A DNA stretch of 37,824 nt, taken from NCBI GenBank assembly GCA_910585665.1, contig CAJUFI010000045.1, positions 1 through 37,824 on the forward strand, given 5' to 3'. The translations under genes were made by a program, and so were the position numbers. The notes beneath the pieces are model-generated. The model worked only from the letters and a program-made list of their open reading frames with translations. It did no database searches and was not told the DNA's origin. The DNA is from an uncultured Acetatifactor sp. Its GTDB lineage: Bacteria > Bacillota > Clostridia > Lachnospirales > Lachnospiraceae. Each line of letters begins with the position of its first letter. The first letter of the stretch is position 1. Shown here one piece after another: positions 1 through 8,989 of this stretch.

Positions 1-1218
1 ATAGGGAAGTATTTTCTTTTCTTTTTTTCGTTTGGGGGGTTCTTTTTGCTGCAATTGTATTTTGACTTTTCTCCTCTGCTGCCGGTGGCTCTGGGGGTGA
101 ATTCTGCGCTGTTGGTAAAGTGGACGGGGCGGTTGGATTCGTTCCTTTCCATTCCCCTTGGTTATATTTTGAACTGTGTGGTGAGCAATCTGGTGGCTCT
201 GGGAGCCAATTTGGCCTGGGGTCTGTCTGTGAAGGACATTAACGGGGATGGGTTTTACATTGTCCTGTTGGGCGGCTGTAGTCTTGTATTGTCCTGTCCT
301 TTGCTTTTTGTGGCCAGGGGGCTGGTGGGGCGGTATGTTTCGGGTGTTTTGGAAAAAATGGGGGGAAGGCTGCTGGCTTTGATCGGGGTGACTTTGCTGC
401 TCTGCGCGTTCATGCTTTTCACGATGGCTTCTTTTTTTGACACGCTGGACATCACCCACAGGGAGTTTTTGTTGATGGTCGGTTCCCTTGTGCTGTATTT
501 TCTGTTCACTTTGAGCATGATCCTGATTGTGCTGCACACTGTCAGGGGGAATTATGAGGCGCGGAAGAAGGTGGAGTATCTGGAGCATCTGAAGGAGTAC
601 ACGGGGAATCTGGAGATGGTCTATGGGAATCTGCGCTCTTTCCGGCATGATTATATCAATGTGATGGCTTCTCTGGCGGCTTATATCGAGGAGGGGCGGT
701 ATGAGGAGCTGAGGGACTTTTTCTATGGGCATATCCTGCCTATGCAGGAGGGGCTGGCACAGAGGAACGACGCGTTGTGCCGCTTGTCCCATGTGCATGT
801 ACTGGAGATGAAGAGCATTCTGTACGCCAAGCTGCTCCTGGCGGTGAACCGGGGGGTTGAGGTGGAGGTGGATATCCCGGACGTGATCGATTCTGTGCAC
901 ATGGATCCGGTGGATCTGGTGAGGGTGCTGGGGATTTATCTGGACAATGCGATCGAGGCGTGCCTGGAGACGGAGCGCCCTTTCCTGGGTTTCCATCTGG
1001 GCAGGGTGGAGGAGGGCATCGTGTTCCTTCTGTCCAATCCTTTTGTGGACAGGGGGCTTTCCCTGGGGCAGATGTGCAAGAAGGATGTGAGCACTAAGGG
1101 GGAGGGGCGTGGGATTGGGCTTTGTAATGTGGAGGAAATCCTGAACCGGTATGACAATGTGTATCATGAGACCCGGATGGAGGAGGGGCTGTTCATACAG
1201 CAGGTTCAGATATTTTAG
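1..1218 (+). CDS. AgrC-like GHKL sensor histidine kinase, 5' partial
   Basis: Membrane sensor kinase of the AgrC/HPK10 type. The frame is open to base 1 and aligns there with about residue 30 of the next gene, so the N-terminus lies outside the window; the TTG at 46 is unlikely to be the true start. Several hydrophobic segments are followed by a dimerisation helix with the phosphoacceptor motif FRHDYINVM, then a HATPase_c domain with N-box LDNAIEA and G-box GEGRGIGL. The family senses extracellular signals, often peptides, and phosphorylates LytTR-type regulators; no regulator lies in the window, so any partner is upstream or elsewhere. The next gene is a close paralogue 32 bp downstream. The ligand is unknown. 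Confidence 0.88.
   Translation: MGKYFLFFFSFGGFFLLQLYFDFSPLLPVALGVNSALLVKWTGRLDSFLSIPLGYILNCVVSNLVALGANLAWGLSVKDINGDGFYIVLLGGCSLVLSCPLLFVARGLVGRYVSGVLEKMGGRLLALIGVTLLLCAFMLFTMASFFDTLDITHREFLLMVGSLVLYFLFTLSMILIVLHTVRGNYEARKKVEYLEHLKEYTGNLEMVYGNLRSFRHDYINVMASLAAYIEEGRYEELRDFFYGHILPMQEGLAQRNDALCRLSHVHVLEMKSILYAKLLLAVNRGVEVEVDIPDVIDSVHMDPVDLVRVLGIYLDNAIEACLETERPFLGFHLGRVEEGIVFLLSNPFVDRGLSLGQMCKKDVSTKGEGRGIGLCNVEEILNRYDNVYHETRMEEGLFIQQVQIF
544..716 (+). repeat. 173-bp block identical between the two kinase genes (copy 1)
   Basis: Bases 544-716 match 1878-2050 without a mismatch. The block covers the end of the last membrane helix, the phosphoacceptor region and the start of the dimerisation helices. 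Flanking sequence is clearly diverged. Confidence 0.9.
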
Positions 1219-1250
1219 TCAAAATCATACTGTTTCAGGGGGTTTTTACG

Positions 1251-2558
1251 ATGATGCTCTATTTGATTGCTTCGCTGCTGATTGGGTTGTTGCTGACCTG
1301 CGACGTTTTTATCCTGGCCCATCCCTATGTTCCCCGAAGGGTATACGCGATTTTGGTTTTATCGATTTCGGCGTTTTTTCTGGTACAGGCTTATTTTACC
1401 TTTTATCCGCTGGTGGTGGTCACATTGGGGGTGCATTCTGTGCTGTTGGTGAAGTCCACCGGGAAGCACTATATGTTCTTCTATCTTCCGATTGGTTATA
1501 TACTGAATTGCGTATTCGGCAATCTGGTGGGGCTGGCGTTCAATCTCCTGTGGGATCTGTCCGTGAAGGAGTTGAATGCGGATGCGGCGTGGATTGTGCT
1601 GTATTCCATCGGTACCGGAATCGTCAGTTTTCCCGCCCTCTATCTGGTGAGGCGGCTGTTTTTGCGGTATCTCGGGGATATTTTGGAGGGGATGGGGAAG
1701 AAGCTGTTGGCTTTCCTGGCTTTGACCCTTTTGCTCTGCGCTTATATGATCCTCACCATGGCTTCTTTTTTTGATACTATAGAGATCACCCACCGGGAGT
1801 ATTTTTTGATGGTGGCTTCCCTTGTGCTGTATTTTCTGTTTACATTCAGCATGCTTTTTATCGTGCTGCACGCTGTGAGGGGGAATTATGAGGCGCGGAA
1901 GAAGGTGGAGTATCTGGAGCATCTGAAGGAGTACACGGGGAATCTGGAGATGGTCTATGGGAATCTGCGCTCTTTCCGGCATGATTATATCAATGTGATG
2001 GCTTCTCTGGCGGCTTATATCGAGGAGGGGCGGTATGAGGAGCTGAGGGAGTTTTTCTATGGGCATATCCTACCTATGCAGAAGGGTCTCACCCAGAAGA
2101 ACGATGCTTTGAACAGTCTGCTGCGTGTAGAGGTGTTGGAGCTGAAGAGCATCCTGTATACGAAGCTGCTCCTGGCGGTGAACCGGGAGGTTGAGGTGGA
2201 GGTGGATATCCCGGACGTGATCGATTGTGTGCACATGGATCCGATGGATCTGGTGAGGGTGCTGGGGATCTATCTGGACAATGCAATCGAGGCGTGCCTG
2301 GAGACGGAGCGCCCTTTCCTGCATTTCCATCTGGGCAGGGTGGAGGGGGATGTGGTGTTCCTCCTGTCCAATTCTTTTGTGGACAGGGGGCTTTCTCTGG
2401 GGCAGATGTGCAAGAAGGATGTGAGCACTAAGGGGGAGGGGCGTGGGATCGGGCTTTATACTGTGGGGGAGATTTTGAATCGGTATGATAATGTTTATCA
2501 TGAGACGCGGATGGAGGAAGGGGTGTTCATACAGCAGGTGCGGATTTGTCGGGCGTGA
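1251..2558 (+). CDS. AgrC-like GHKL sensor histidine kinase (tandem paralogue)
   Basis: Complete 435-residue membrane kinase. About six hydrophobic segments occupy residues 1-207, followed by a short coiled linker, phosphoacceptor His244 in SFRHDYINVM, N-box Asn344 in YLDNAIEA and G-box 395-402. CAGGGGG at 1236-1242 is the ribosome binding site, 8 bases before ATG 1251. The protein is collinear with the preceding partial kinase; the cytoplasmic halves are nearly identical and the membrane halves diverge, as expected for receptors with different ligands and shared downstream signalling (inference). It probably shares a transcript with the upstream gene. There is no linked AgrB/AgrD-type peptide gene or response regulator in view. 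Confidence 0.9.
   Translation: MMLYLIASLLIGLLLTCDVFILAHPYVPRRVYAILVLSISAFFLVQAYFTFYPLVVVTLGVHSVLLVKSTGKHYMFFYLPIGYILNCVFGNLVGLAFNLLWDLSVKELNADAAWIVLYSIGTGIVSFPALYLVRRLFLRYLGDILEGMGKKLLAFLALTLLLCAYMILTMASFFDTIEITHREYFLMVASLVLYFLFTFSMLFIVLHAVRGNYEARKKVEYLEHLKEYTGNLEMVYGNLRSFRHDYINVMASLAAYIEEGRYEELREFFYGHILPMQKGLTQKNDALNSLLRVEVLELKSILYTKLLLAVNREVEVEVDIPDVIDCVHMDPMDLVRVLGIYLDNAIEACLETERPFLHFHLGRVEGDVVFLLSNSFVDRGLSLGQMCKKDVSTKGEGRGIGLYTVGEILNRYDNVYHETRMEEGVFIQQVRICRA
1878..2050 (+). repeat. 173-bp block identical between the two kinase genes (copy 2)
   Basis: Second copy of the block at 544-716, offset by 1334 bp, inside the second kinase gene. Confidence 0.9.
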
Positions 2559-2747
2559 AATGCGGGGGGCGTGCGAAGGTCCGGTTCCTATTGAAAATGC
2601 TATGATCCTGAGTTTGACCTCAGAAACAACAAAAAAGTCCAACCAGTGAAGGGAATTTTTTCCTATCATATTTCCGGGAAGGACAAGCAGGAAACCGCTG
2701 CCTGGGTTCGAATGAAATGCTGGCGGCCGGAAAAGAATGGCGGCCCC

Positions 2748-2799
2748 AATACCTCTCCAGAACGCTTTCACCATCGGTGAAACTCCTTGGAGAGGTATT
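2748..2799. terminator. Two-stage hairpin between convergent genes
   Basis: Arms AATACCTCTCC (2748-2758) and GGAGAGGTATT (2789-2799) enclose a second perfect hairpin, TTTCACC (2766-2772) with GGTGAAA (2776-2782). On the + strand it is followed by ATTTTC, so it may end the kinase transcript; on the - strand no T-run follows. It lies in the 256-bp gap between the kinase and the small Cys-rich protein. No other gene is seen there. Confidence 0.5.
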
Positions 2800-2814
2800 A
2801 TTTTCATATAAGAG

Positions 2815-3006
2815 CTACACGAACAAAGTACACCCCTGGGCCTTGAACTGTTCAATCTTTCTGTCGATGTCCTCTACGGTCAGATTCAGCTTCGCCGCAA
2901 GGCATGTCTTGCACAGGAAGCTTTCGCTCCCCCGGTTGACGAATTTCCTGTAGGCCCCCACCTCATTGAACGTAAGGGCCTTGCCGCACTGCATACAGCC
3001 GCTCAT
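2815..3006 (-). CDS. Small Cys-rich (CxxC...CxxC) protein, putative zinc ribbon
   Basis: A 63-residue protein with two CxxC pairs, CMQC near the N-terminus and CKTC about 28 residues later, consistent with one structural zinc site. A short helical C-terminal part follows (VEDIDRKIEQFKAQGC). The start chosen is ATG 3006, which overlaps the TGA of the upstream alpha-galactosidase gene (TGATGA), a classic translational-coupling arrangement; a GTG one codon earlier is less likely. Function unknown. It is probably co-transcribed with the galactosidase, but nothing in its sequence ties it to sugar metabolism. Confidence 0.75.
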   Translation of the reverse strand: MSGCMQCGKALTFNEVGAYRKFVNRGSESFLCKTCLAAKLNLTVEDIDRKIEQFKAQGCTLFV

Positions 3007-4136
3007 CACAGATCGACCACCTTACAGCGCATGACGGCGCAGTCAAAGGGCTCCAGCTCACGAACCATGATGGCGTTCTTCACCTCCACCTTGTCCCCAG
3101 TCCAGATTTCCGTGGCATCCAGGGTCTTGCCTGTGCTGAAAGGCAGCCCCACCTGGTCCAGGTTCAGCCTTGCCGCCGCTTTGCCCTCGCTCATGTTGAA
3201 CATGCCGATGGCCAAATCTCCGTTCTCCAGCTGCCTGGAGTAGATCAGCAAGTCCTCTCCGCCCCAGATGCCGTGCAGCTTCACCGGCTGGCGGCAGAGC
3301 CTGTCCTGATTGATGCGGATGATCTCCTCATTGCACAGGATGTCCCTGGCGGCCTGGCTCATGCTGCGGACATCGCAGCCGATCATCAGCGGGGAGCCCA
3401 GGAAGGCCCAGATAGAGAAATGGGTCTTGTACTGGGTGTCATTGCAGCCCTTGACCCCTACGTTCCCCTTGCCGTACATGCCTACAATCAGCATGTCCAT
3501 ATCGTTGAAGCAGCCCACACCATTGTAAGGATGCAGCTTCTCCTGTTCCTTCACCAGGCTCTTCACGGACTCCCAGCTGTCGAAGATATCCCCTGTGGAG
3601 CGCCACATGGAAGCCCCTGTCGTCTTAATCCACTCATGGGTCTCGTCCGCGCCCCAGGAGCAGGCGGAGAACAGGATATCCCGTCCGCAGTTCTCCAGGG
3701 CCAGCCCCATGCGGCGGTACAGATATTTGCCGTGGATGATGGGGCTGTGGTAGCAGTAGTCATACTTCAGGAAATCCACGCCCCACCCGGCGAAGGTCTC
3801 CGCGTCTACGAACTCATGTTCGAAGCTTCCAGGATATCCCGCGCAGGTCAAAGTGCCCGCACAGGAATACATGCCGAACTTCAGCCCCCTGGAGTGTACA
3901 TAGTCCGCTACCGCTTTCATGCCGCCGGGGAACTTCTCCGGATCGGCCACCAGTCGCCCATCCTTGTCACGCTCCTTCAGCGACCAGCAGTCATCGATGA
4001 CCAGGTACTCGTAGCCCTTCTCCGGCAGGCCGGCCGCCGCCATAGCGTCCGCCGTCTCGAAAATCAGCTGCTCGTTGATGTTCGCCCCAAATGTGTTCCA
4101 GGAATTCCACCCCATGGGCGGTGTCAGTTTCACCAT
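3006..4136 (-). CDS. GH27 alpha-galactosidase
   Basis: A 376-residue glycoside hydrolase of family 27, releasing terminal alpha-linked galactose from oligosaccharides such as raffinose or melibiose type sugars. The N-terminus TPPMGWNSWNTFG is the family signature. Predicted nucleophile Asp126 lies in FLKYDYC, and acid/base Asp183 in RSTGDIFDSW; a small beta-sandwich C-terminal domain follows the barrel. There is no signal peptide, so it is cytoplasmic and depends on imported sugar. AAGGAGGAGAG lies just upstream of ATG 4136. A promoter is visible about 190 bp upstream. The stop overlaps the start of the small Cys-rich protein. Exact substrate is not readable from sequence. Confidence 0.93.
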   Translation of the reverse strand: MVKLTPPMGWNSWNTFGANINEQLIFETADAMAAAGLPEKGYEYLVIDDCWSLKERDKDGRLVADPEKFPGGMKAVADYVHSRGLKFGMYSCAGTLTCAGYPGSFEHEFVDAETFAGWGVDFLKYDYCYHSPIIHGKYLYRRMGLALENCGRDILFSACSWGADETHEWIKTTGASMWRSTGDIFDSWESVKSLVKEQEKLHPYNGVGCFNDMDMLIVGMYGKGNVGVKGCNDTQYKTHFSIWAFLGSPLMIGCDVRSMSQAARDILCNEEIIRINQDRLCRQPVKLHGIWGGEDLLIYSRQLENGDLAIGMFNMSEGKAAARLNLDQVGLPFSTGKTLDATEIWTGDKVEVKNAIMVRELEPFDCAVMRCKVVDL

Positions 4137-4324
4137 TTTCTCTCTCCTCCTTATGATAGTTATATCCTCTCGGAATCTCCAGACCGCATATCACGCTGCT
4201 TTCCTGAACGCCTTGGGGCCTGTTCCCCCGCTTTTCCAGGTACCGTCCAGCCCCAATGTCTGATTCTGCTTCCGGAAAATTCCGAGAACCTATTCCGCAT
4301 CCAGCCCCTCGAAATCACAAGTTC

Positions 4325-4353
4325 AGTATAAGGCTTTTCCTCTTCTGCCGCAA
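4325..4353 (-). promoter_or_regulatory. Sigma-A-type promoter for the alpha-galactosidase unit
   Basis: On the - strand TTGCGG (4348-4353), a 17-base spacer, then TATACT (4325-4330). It lies in the 265-bp gap between trkH and the galactosidase gene and implies a leader of roughly 180 bases. No clear operator was recognised in the leader. Confidence 0.6.
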
Positions 4354-4401
4354 GAGCAGACAACAAAATCATAACTTTTGCTCACCAATCGCAACATTCG
4401 T

Positions 4402-5850
4402 TCAACGGTGCTTCCAGGTAGACCTGGACAACAGAATCAATATGGGGAAAATCTCCAGCCTCCCCGCCAGCATGTCCCAGATCAGCACCAGCTTGGAGAA
4501 CATGCTGTAAGAAGCAAAATTACAGGTGGGGCCCACCGCTTCGAAGCCCGGCCCGATATTGTTGAAACAGGCCAGCACCGCGGAGAGATTGGTCGTGATG
4601 GAAAAACCGTCCACCGAAATCAGGAAGAAACTTAACAATATCACGATTACATAAGCCGCCAGATAGGCATTGGTGTTCTGCAGCACCTTCTCGTCCACCG
4701 CATGTCCGTTGAGCCGCACCACCTGGACCTTCTGGGGATGCACCACCTGGCGCACGCTCCGGTGAAGGCTTTTGAGCACCAGCAGGGCGCGCCCGCACTT
4801 GAAACCACCGCCTGTGCTGCCGGCGCTGGCCCCCAGAATCATCAAAGTCAGCATGATTGCCTTGGAAAACCCCGGCCACAGTTCATAATCCGTGGTGGCG
4901 AATCCTGTGGTGGTCATGATTGTCACCACCTGAAAAGCCGCATGCCGCACCGTCTCCCCCAGGGTGTCATAAAACCCTCTCAGATTCAGCACAATCAACA
5001 GAATGCTTCCCGCGGCCATCCCAAGATACAGCCGCAGTTCCTCATCCTTGAACACGCTGCGGAACTGCCGCACCAGCAGCAGATAGAAACAGCTGAAATT
5101 CACCCCGCACAGCAGCATGAATACCGTACACACGTTCTGGATATAAGGGCTGTAGCTTGCTATGCTGTCGTTCCTGACGCCGAATCCTCCGGTGCCCACG
5201 GTTCCGAAAGCCGTGCACACGGCCTCGAACAGGGACATGCCCCCCAAAAGCAGAAAAATCACATCCAGCACCGTCAGAAGGATATAAATCAGATACAGAA
5301 TCCTCGCCGTCTTCTTCATCTTCGGCACCAGCTTGCCCACATTGGGCCCCGGGCTCTCCGCCCTGAGCAAATGCATGGTGAAGCCGTTGCCCCCCGTGGA
5401 AGAGATGGCCAGCAGAAACACCAGCACCCCCATGCCCCCCAGCCAATGGCTGAAGCTCCGCCAGTAAAGGATGCCCTTGGGCAGCCCCTCCACCTCAGGC
5501 AGGATAGATGCCCCGGTGGTGGTGAAGCCGGAGACAATCTCAAAGACAGCGTCCACGAAATTGGGAATCACACCGGACAGGAAAAAGGGCAGACAGCCCA
5601 ACAGGCTCATGGCGATCCAGCTCAGGCCCACACAGGCCAGCCCCTCCTTCGCATAGAACTTCTTCTGGGAGCCCCTGCAGAGCCATCTGAGGCCTCCCGC
5701 TACCACAAGAATCGCCCCCAAACTCCACATAAAAGCAACAACCGCCCCAAACTCCTTTTCCCACAGGCTGATCAACATGGCAGGCACCATGAATACAGCT
5801 TCTACCATCAGGATGTTGCCAATGAATTTCCCCATCATCTTATAGTTCAT
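4402..5850 (-). CDS. trkH: TrkH-family potassium uptake channel subunit
   Basis: A 482-residue polytopic membrane protein of the TrkH/KtrB superfamily, the K+-translocating subunit. The four pore loops typical of the family are visible: TTTGAS, GTVGTGGFG, TTTGFATTD and NNIGPGFEAVG. Length and topology are normal. It lies 36 bp downstream of trkA in the same direction, so the two form an operon in which TrkA gates the channel by nucleotide binding. GAGG sits about 6 bases before ATG 5850. No frameshift or missing pore residue was seen. Confidence 0.95.
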   Translation of the reverse strand: MNYKMMGKFIGNILMVEAVFMVPAMLISLWEKEFGAVVAFMWSLGAILVVAGGLRWLCRGSQKKFYAKEGLACVGLSWIAMSLLGCLPFFLSGVIPNFVDAVFEIVSGFTTTGASILPEVEGLPKGILYWRSFSHWLGGMGVLVFLLAISSTGGNGFTMHLLRAESPGPNVGKLVPKMKKTARILYLIYILLTVLDVIFLLLGGMSLFEAVCTAFGTVGTGGFGVRNDSIASYSPYIQNVCTVFMLLCGVNFSCFYLLLVRQFRSVFKDEELRLYLGMAAGSILLIVLNLRGFYDTLGETVRHAAFQVVTIMTTTGFATTDYELWPGFSKAIMLTLMILGASAGSTGGGFKCGRALLVLKSLHRSVRQVVHPQKVQVVRLNGHAVDEKVLQNTNAYLAAYVIVILLSFFLISVDGFSITTNLSAVLACFNNIGPGFEAVGPTCNFASYSMFSKLVLIWDMLAGRLEIFPILILLSRSTWKHR

Positions 5851-5886
5851 GTCATGCCTCGCATCCGTTCATTTCTATTCAGAATT

Positions 5887-7245
5887 CTATTCAAATATAT
5901 CATTCAGCTGATAAATGCTCTTCTCCTTGCCCGTGACCACATAGACGATATCCCCCACATTAAAATAGGAATCACCGTTCGGTATCTCCATTTTGGCCCC
6001 TTTCAGGATGCATACCACCAGCACGCCTTTCTTCAGCTTCAGAGCCTTCAGCGGCTTGCCGCAGTTCCTGGTGCGCTCGTCCGCGTAAAACTCCATGGCT
6101 TCCGCCTGTCCGTCGGCAATCGTATGCACCGTCAGGGCCGCGCCGGCCTGGTTCTTCATAGCCCGCACATACTGCACAATGGTATTGCAGCACAGCTCCT
6201 TGGGGCTGATGACGCTCCCCAGGGACAGATCTCCCAGAATATCCGCATTCTTGATATGCCCCAGCTTCGTGATGACCTGGGGGACACCGCAGCTGTTCCC
6301 ATAGAGGGAGATAATCATGTTCAGTTCATCCAGCCCCGTCATGGTGGCCAGGGCATCGCAGCTGGAGACGCCTTCGCTCTCCAGCAGCAGCTGGTTGGTG
6401 GAATCCCCCTGGATGATACAGGCGGACGGCAATATAGCGGACAGCTGTCTGCACCGCTCCTGGTCCTTCTCTATAATCTGCACCTGGACGCCGCTGTTCT
6501 GGAGCTGCTTCGCCAGGTAATAGCTGATCCGCCCTCCGCCGCAGATCATCACTCGCTTCACCTTATGGGTGAGGATTCCCAGGTTCTTCAGCAGAAGGGT
6601 CAGGATATTGGTGAAGGCTGTCACATAAATGCGGTCGCCCTCCCGGAGAACGAAATTTCCTCCCGGGGCAACCGCCTTTCCGTCCCGCAGCACGGCGCAG
6701 ACCAGTATCTTGCACTTCACGATGCCGTCCAAATCGTTCAGGGCCACGTTGCAGAGCTTGCTCTTCTTGTCAATCCGCAGCTCCACAATCTCCACACGAC
6801 CCTTGGTAAAGGTATCCCGCTTCAGGAAACCCGGATATTTCAAAAGCCGCTCAATCTCCGTGGCCGCCTGTCTCTCCGGGTTCACCGCCATGGACAGGCC
6901 GAACATCTGGCGCATGACGTAAATCTGGTCCGTGTACTCCGGATTGCACACCCTGGCTATGGTGTGGATATTCGGGTTCAGGCCGTGGGCCGTCATGCAG
7001 CACAGCAGATTCACCTCGTCCGCCCCCGCCATGGCGATCAGCAGATCCGCCTCCTTCACCCCGGCCTGAATCAGCACATCCATGGAAGCGCAGTTCCCGT
7101 GCACTACCATGATGTCATAGCTCTCTTCGCTGGATTCCAGTACATTCAGATTGGAATCTATCAATGTCAGGTCATCCCCCTCCGCAGTCAGCTGGCTGGT
7201 CAGAGCTGCCCCCATCTTGCCGTTGCCGGCAATGATTATCTTCAT
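5887..7245 (-). CDS. trkA: TrkA, regulatory subunit of Trk potassium uptake
   Basis: A 452-residue cytoplasmic protein with duplicated RCK_N/RCK_C architecture. The first Rossmann motif is IIIAGNGKMGAAL at the N-terminus; a second (VMICGGGRISYYLAKQL) starts the second half, each followed by an RCK_C domain. It binds NAD(H) or ATP/ADP and controls TrkH, encoded immediately downstream. The 5' side holds GAGG about 10 bases before ATG 7245 and a TATAAA-like element, but no convincing -35 could be assigned. Full length for the tandem-RCK form. Confidence 0.95.
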   Translation of the reverse strand: MKIIIAGNGKMGAALTSQLTAEGDDLTLIDSNLNVLESSEESYDIMVVHGNCASMDVLIQAGVKEADLLIAMAGADEVNLLCCMTAHGLNPNIHTIARVCNPEYTDQIYVMRQMFGLSMAVNPERQAATEIERLLKYPGFLKRDTFTKGRVEIVELRIDKKSKLCNVALNDLDGIVKCKILVCAVLRDGKAVAPGGNFVLREGDRIYVTAFTNILTLLLKNLGILTHKVKRVMICGGGRISYYLAKQLQNSGVQVQIIEKDQERCRQLSAILPSACIIQGDSTNQLLLESEGVSSCDALATMTGLDELNMIISLYGNSCGVPQVITKLGHIKNADILGDLSLGSVISPKELCCNTIVQYVRAMKNQAGAALTVHTIADGQAEAMEFYADERTRNCGKPLKALKLKKGVLVVCILKGAKMEIPNGDSYFNVGDIVYVVTGKEKSIYQLNDIFE

Positions 7246-7475
7246 GGACTTAAAACCTCGTTTCTTCTTGTTTTATACCTCAAGACGTCGAGAACCCCGG
7301 GCCAGGGTACAGGAAGCCGTCACAGCGCTAAGCAGCCGCCCCTCCATGGCCCGGATGACACACAAATAGCCACAGGAGGGCTCTCGTCTCCCTCCTGCAG
7401 CATGTATCTCTCTTTTTTTCCGTCTTCCGCCTGCCAGCGGCCTCCCTCCCTCGAGAGGGGATATCTGTCCTCTCC

Positions 7476-8804
7476 TCAATTCACGATTCTCCGCACCGCC
7501 AGAATCGACCGGTACCCGGCCTGGCTGACCTTGATGCCCCCCGCCGGATAAGGGCTGCTGTTGCTGGCATGCACGATCAGTCCGCCGCCGATATAAATGC
7601 CCACATGCCCGTCATAGCAGATCAGGTCTCCCGGCTGGGCGTTCTCATAGCTCACCCCCGTCCCGGCGTTCCTCTGCTGATAGGATGTCCGGGGCAGGCT
7701 GTAGCCGAACTCGCTGTACACCCGATAGGTGAACCCGGAGCAGTCCGCGCCGCCCGTCAGGCTGGTACCTCCCATCACATAGGGATTCCCGATATACTGA
7801 CAGGCAAAGTTCGCTATCTGCTTGCCCAGGTCGCTGCCGGGGGCGTTGTTGATCGTGGCGGTATAGGACGTGGTGTTGGAGGCATTGGCGGGCGGCGTAG
7901 CGCCGGAGCCTCCTTTGTTGCCGTTCTGCGCCTGCAGCTGCTTCAGCCGCTCCTGATCCTGCTGCAGAAGCTTCTTCGCCGCGGCGGCATCCTTCCTGGC
8001 CTGCCTGAGCTCATCCTCATAATTAGCGGATTCCTGTTTCTTTTTGGCCAGCATGCCGTTCAGGTTCGCTTTCTGGCTCTCCAGCTCCGCCCGGTCGGCC
8101 TGCAGCTGCTGCCTGTCCGTCTCCAGCTGTCCTCTGTCAGTCTCCAGCTGCACCCGGTCGGCCTCCAGGCTTTCCTTCTCCGCCACCAGCCTGTCCCACA
8201 GGTCATGGACCTGGTTCTTCACCAGGATATACTCCGTCAGTACGTTATTCTCATATTCATATATCTTCTCCACCCGGTCCATATGGTTCAGGATGTCTGA
8301 AAGGCCCTTGCCCTCCAGCAGAGCGTCCAGAAAGGATTCCTCCCCCCGCTCATACATCAGCCGGGCGCAGATTGCCATGTTCTCCCGCTGGGACTCCTCC
8401 CGCTCCACCGCCGCCTCATACTCCGCCTCGGTCTGCTGGATCTGAATCTCCTTCTGGGCGATTTCCTCCACCTTGGCAGAGATTTCCCCTTCCTTGGCCG
8501 CAATCTCGCTCTCCTTGGCCGCCAGCTGCTCCTCCATCATGCCGATGCTGGCCATGGTGTTCACAATCTCCGCGTTCAGGTCATCAATCTGCTCCTGCAG
8601 AATCTCCTGTTCGGTCTCCAGGGCCACGATTTTGTTGTTGGCCGCTTCCAAGTCGTTGGAATGCTGGTCTATCTGTCCCTGTACTTCGCCGATGGTAGTG
8701 GCTTCCGCGGTCAGGGGCTCCAGGCCGTCGGATCCGATCATCGCGGCCGCCAGGCCGCAAATCAATATGAAGTTGATGAATTTTCTGTGTGTTCTTCTTC
8801 TCAT
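7476..8804 (-). CDS. Secreted NlpC/P60 peptidoglycan hydrolase with coiled-coil N-domain
   Basis: Exported cell-wall endopeptidase. A basic-hydrophobic signal peptide (MRRRTHRKF, then a hydrophobic run) precedes a long heptad-rich coiled coil of about 240 residues, a Gly/Ser/Asn/Thr linker, and a C-terminal NlpC/P60 domain. In the longer 448-residue numbering the catalytic Cys is 361 (GADCSGF) and His 406 (YDGHVGIY). Architecture resembles PcsB/CwlO-type division or growth hydrolases, whose coiled coil is held inactive until engaged by FtsEX (family knowledge). The start is ambiguous: GTG 8822 or ATG 8804; neither has a strong ribosome binding site, whereas GGGGGG sits before an out-of-frame 7-codon ORF (8832-8809) ending 4 bases before ATG 8804. 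Confidence 0.9.
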   Translation of the reverse strand: MRRRTHRKFINFILICGLAAAMIGSDGLEPLTAEATTIGEVQGQIDQHSNDLEAANNKIVALETEQEILQEQIDDLNAEIVNTMASIGMMEEQLAAKESEIAAKEGEISAKVEEIAQKEIQIQQTEAEYEAAVEREESQRENMAICARLMYERGEESFLDALLEGKGLSDILNHMDRVEKIYEYENNVLTEYILVKNQVHDLWDRLVAEKESLEADRVQLETDRGQLETDRQQLQADRAELESQKANLNGMLAKKKQESANYEDELRQARKDAAAAKKLLQQDQERLKQLQAQNGNKGGSGATPPANASNTTSYTATINNAPGSDLGKQIANFACQYIGNPYVMGGTSLTGGADCSGFTYRVYSEFGYSLPRTSYQQRNAGTGVSYENAQPGDLICYDGHVGIYIGGGLIVHASNSSPYPAGGIKVSQAGYRSILAVRRIVN

Positions 8805-8989
8805 GGATTCAGCATACCACACTTTTCTTCATTTTACATCCCCCCAAAAAATTAAGATATCATAAACCGGCCAGGCCGCCCCATTCCCTCTGCGCAAGCG
8901 TGTCCGCCATTTACAGATGCCATGGGCGCAATGTGAAGCATCGCATCCTGCGACCGAAGATAGCCCTTTCGCGAACATAGAACCCTCGA

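Noticed and set aside
3273..4331. 352-codon open frame on the + strand
   Set aside because: Antisense shadow of the GH27 gene.
4702..7551. 949-codon open frame on the + strand
   Set aside because: It is antisense to trkH and trkA, whose proteins are full-length and unmistakable. The translation is His/Gln/Pro-rich with no domain, typical of an antisense frame in GC-rich DNA.
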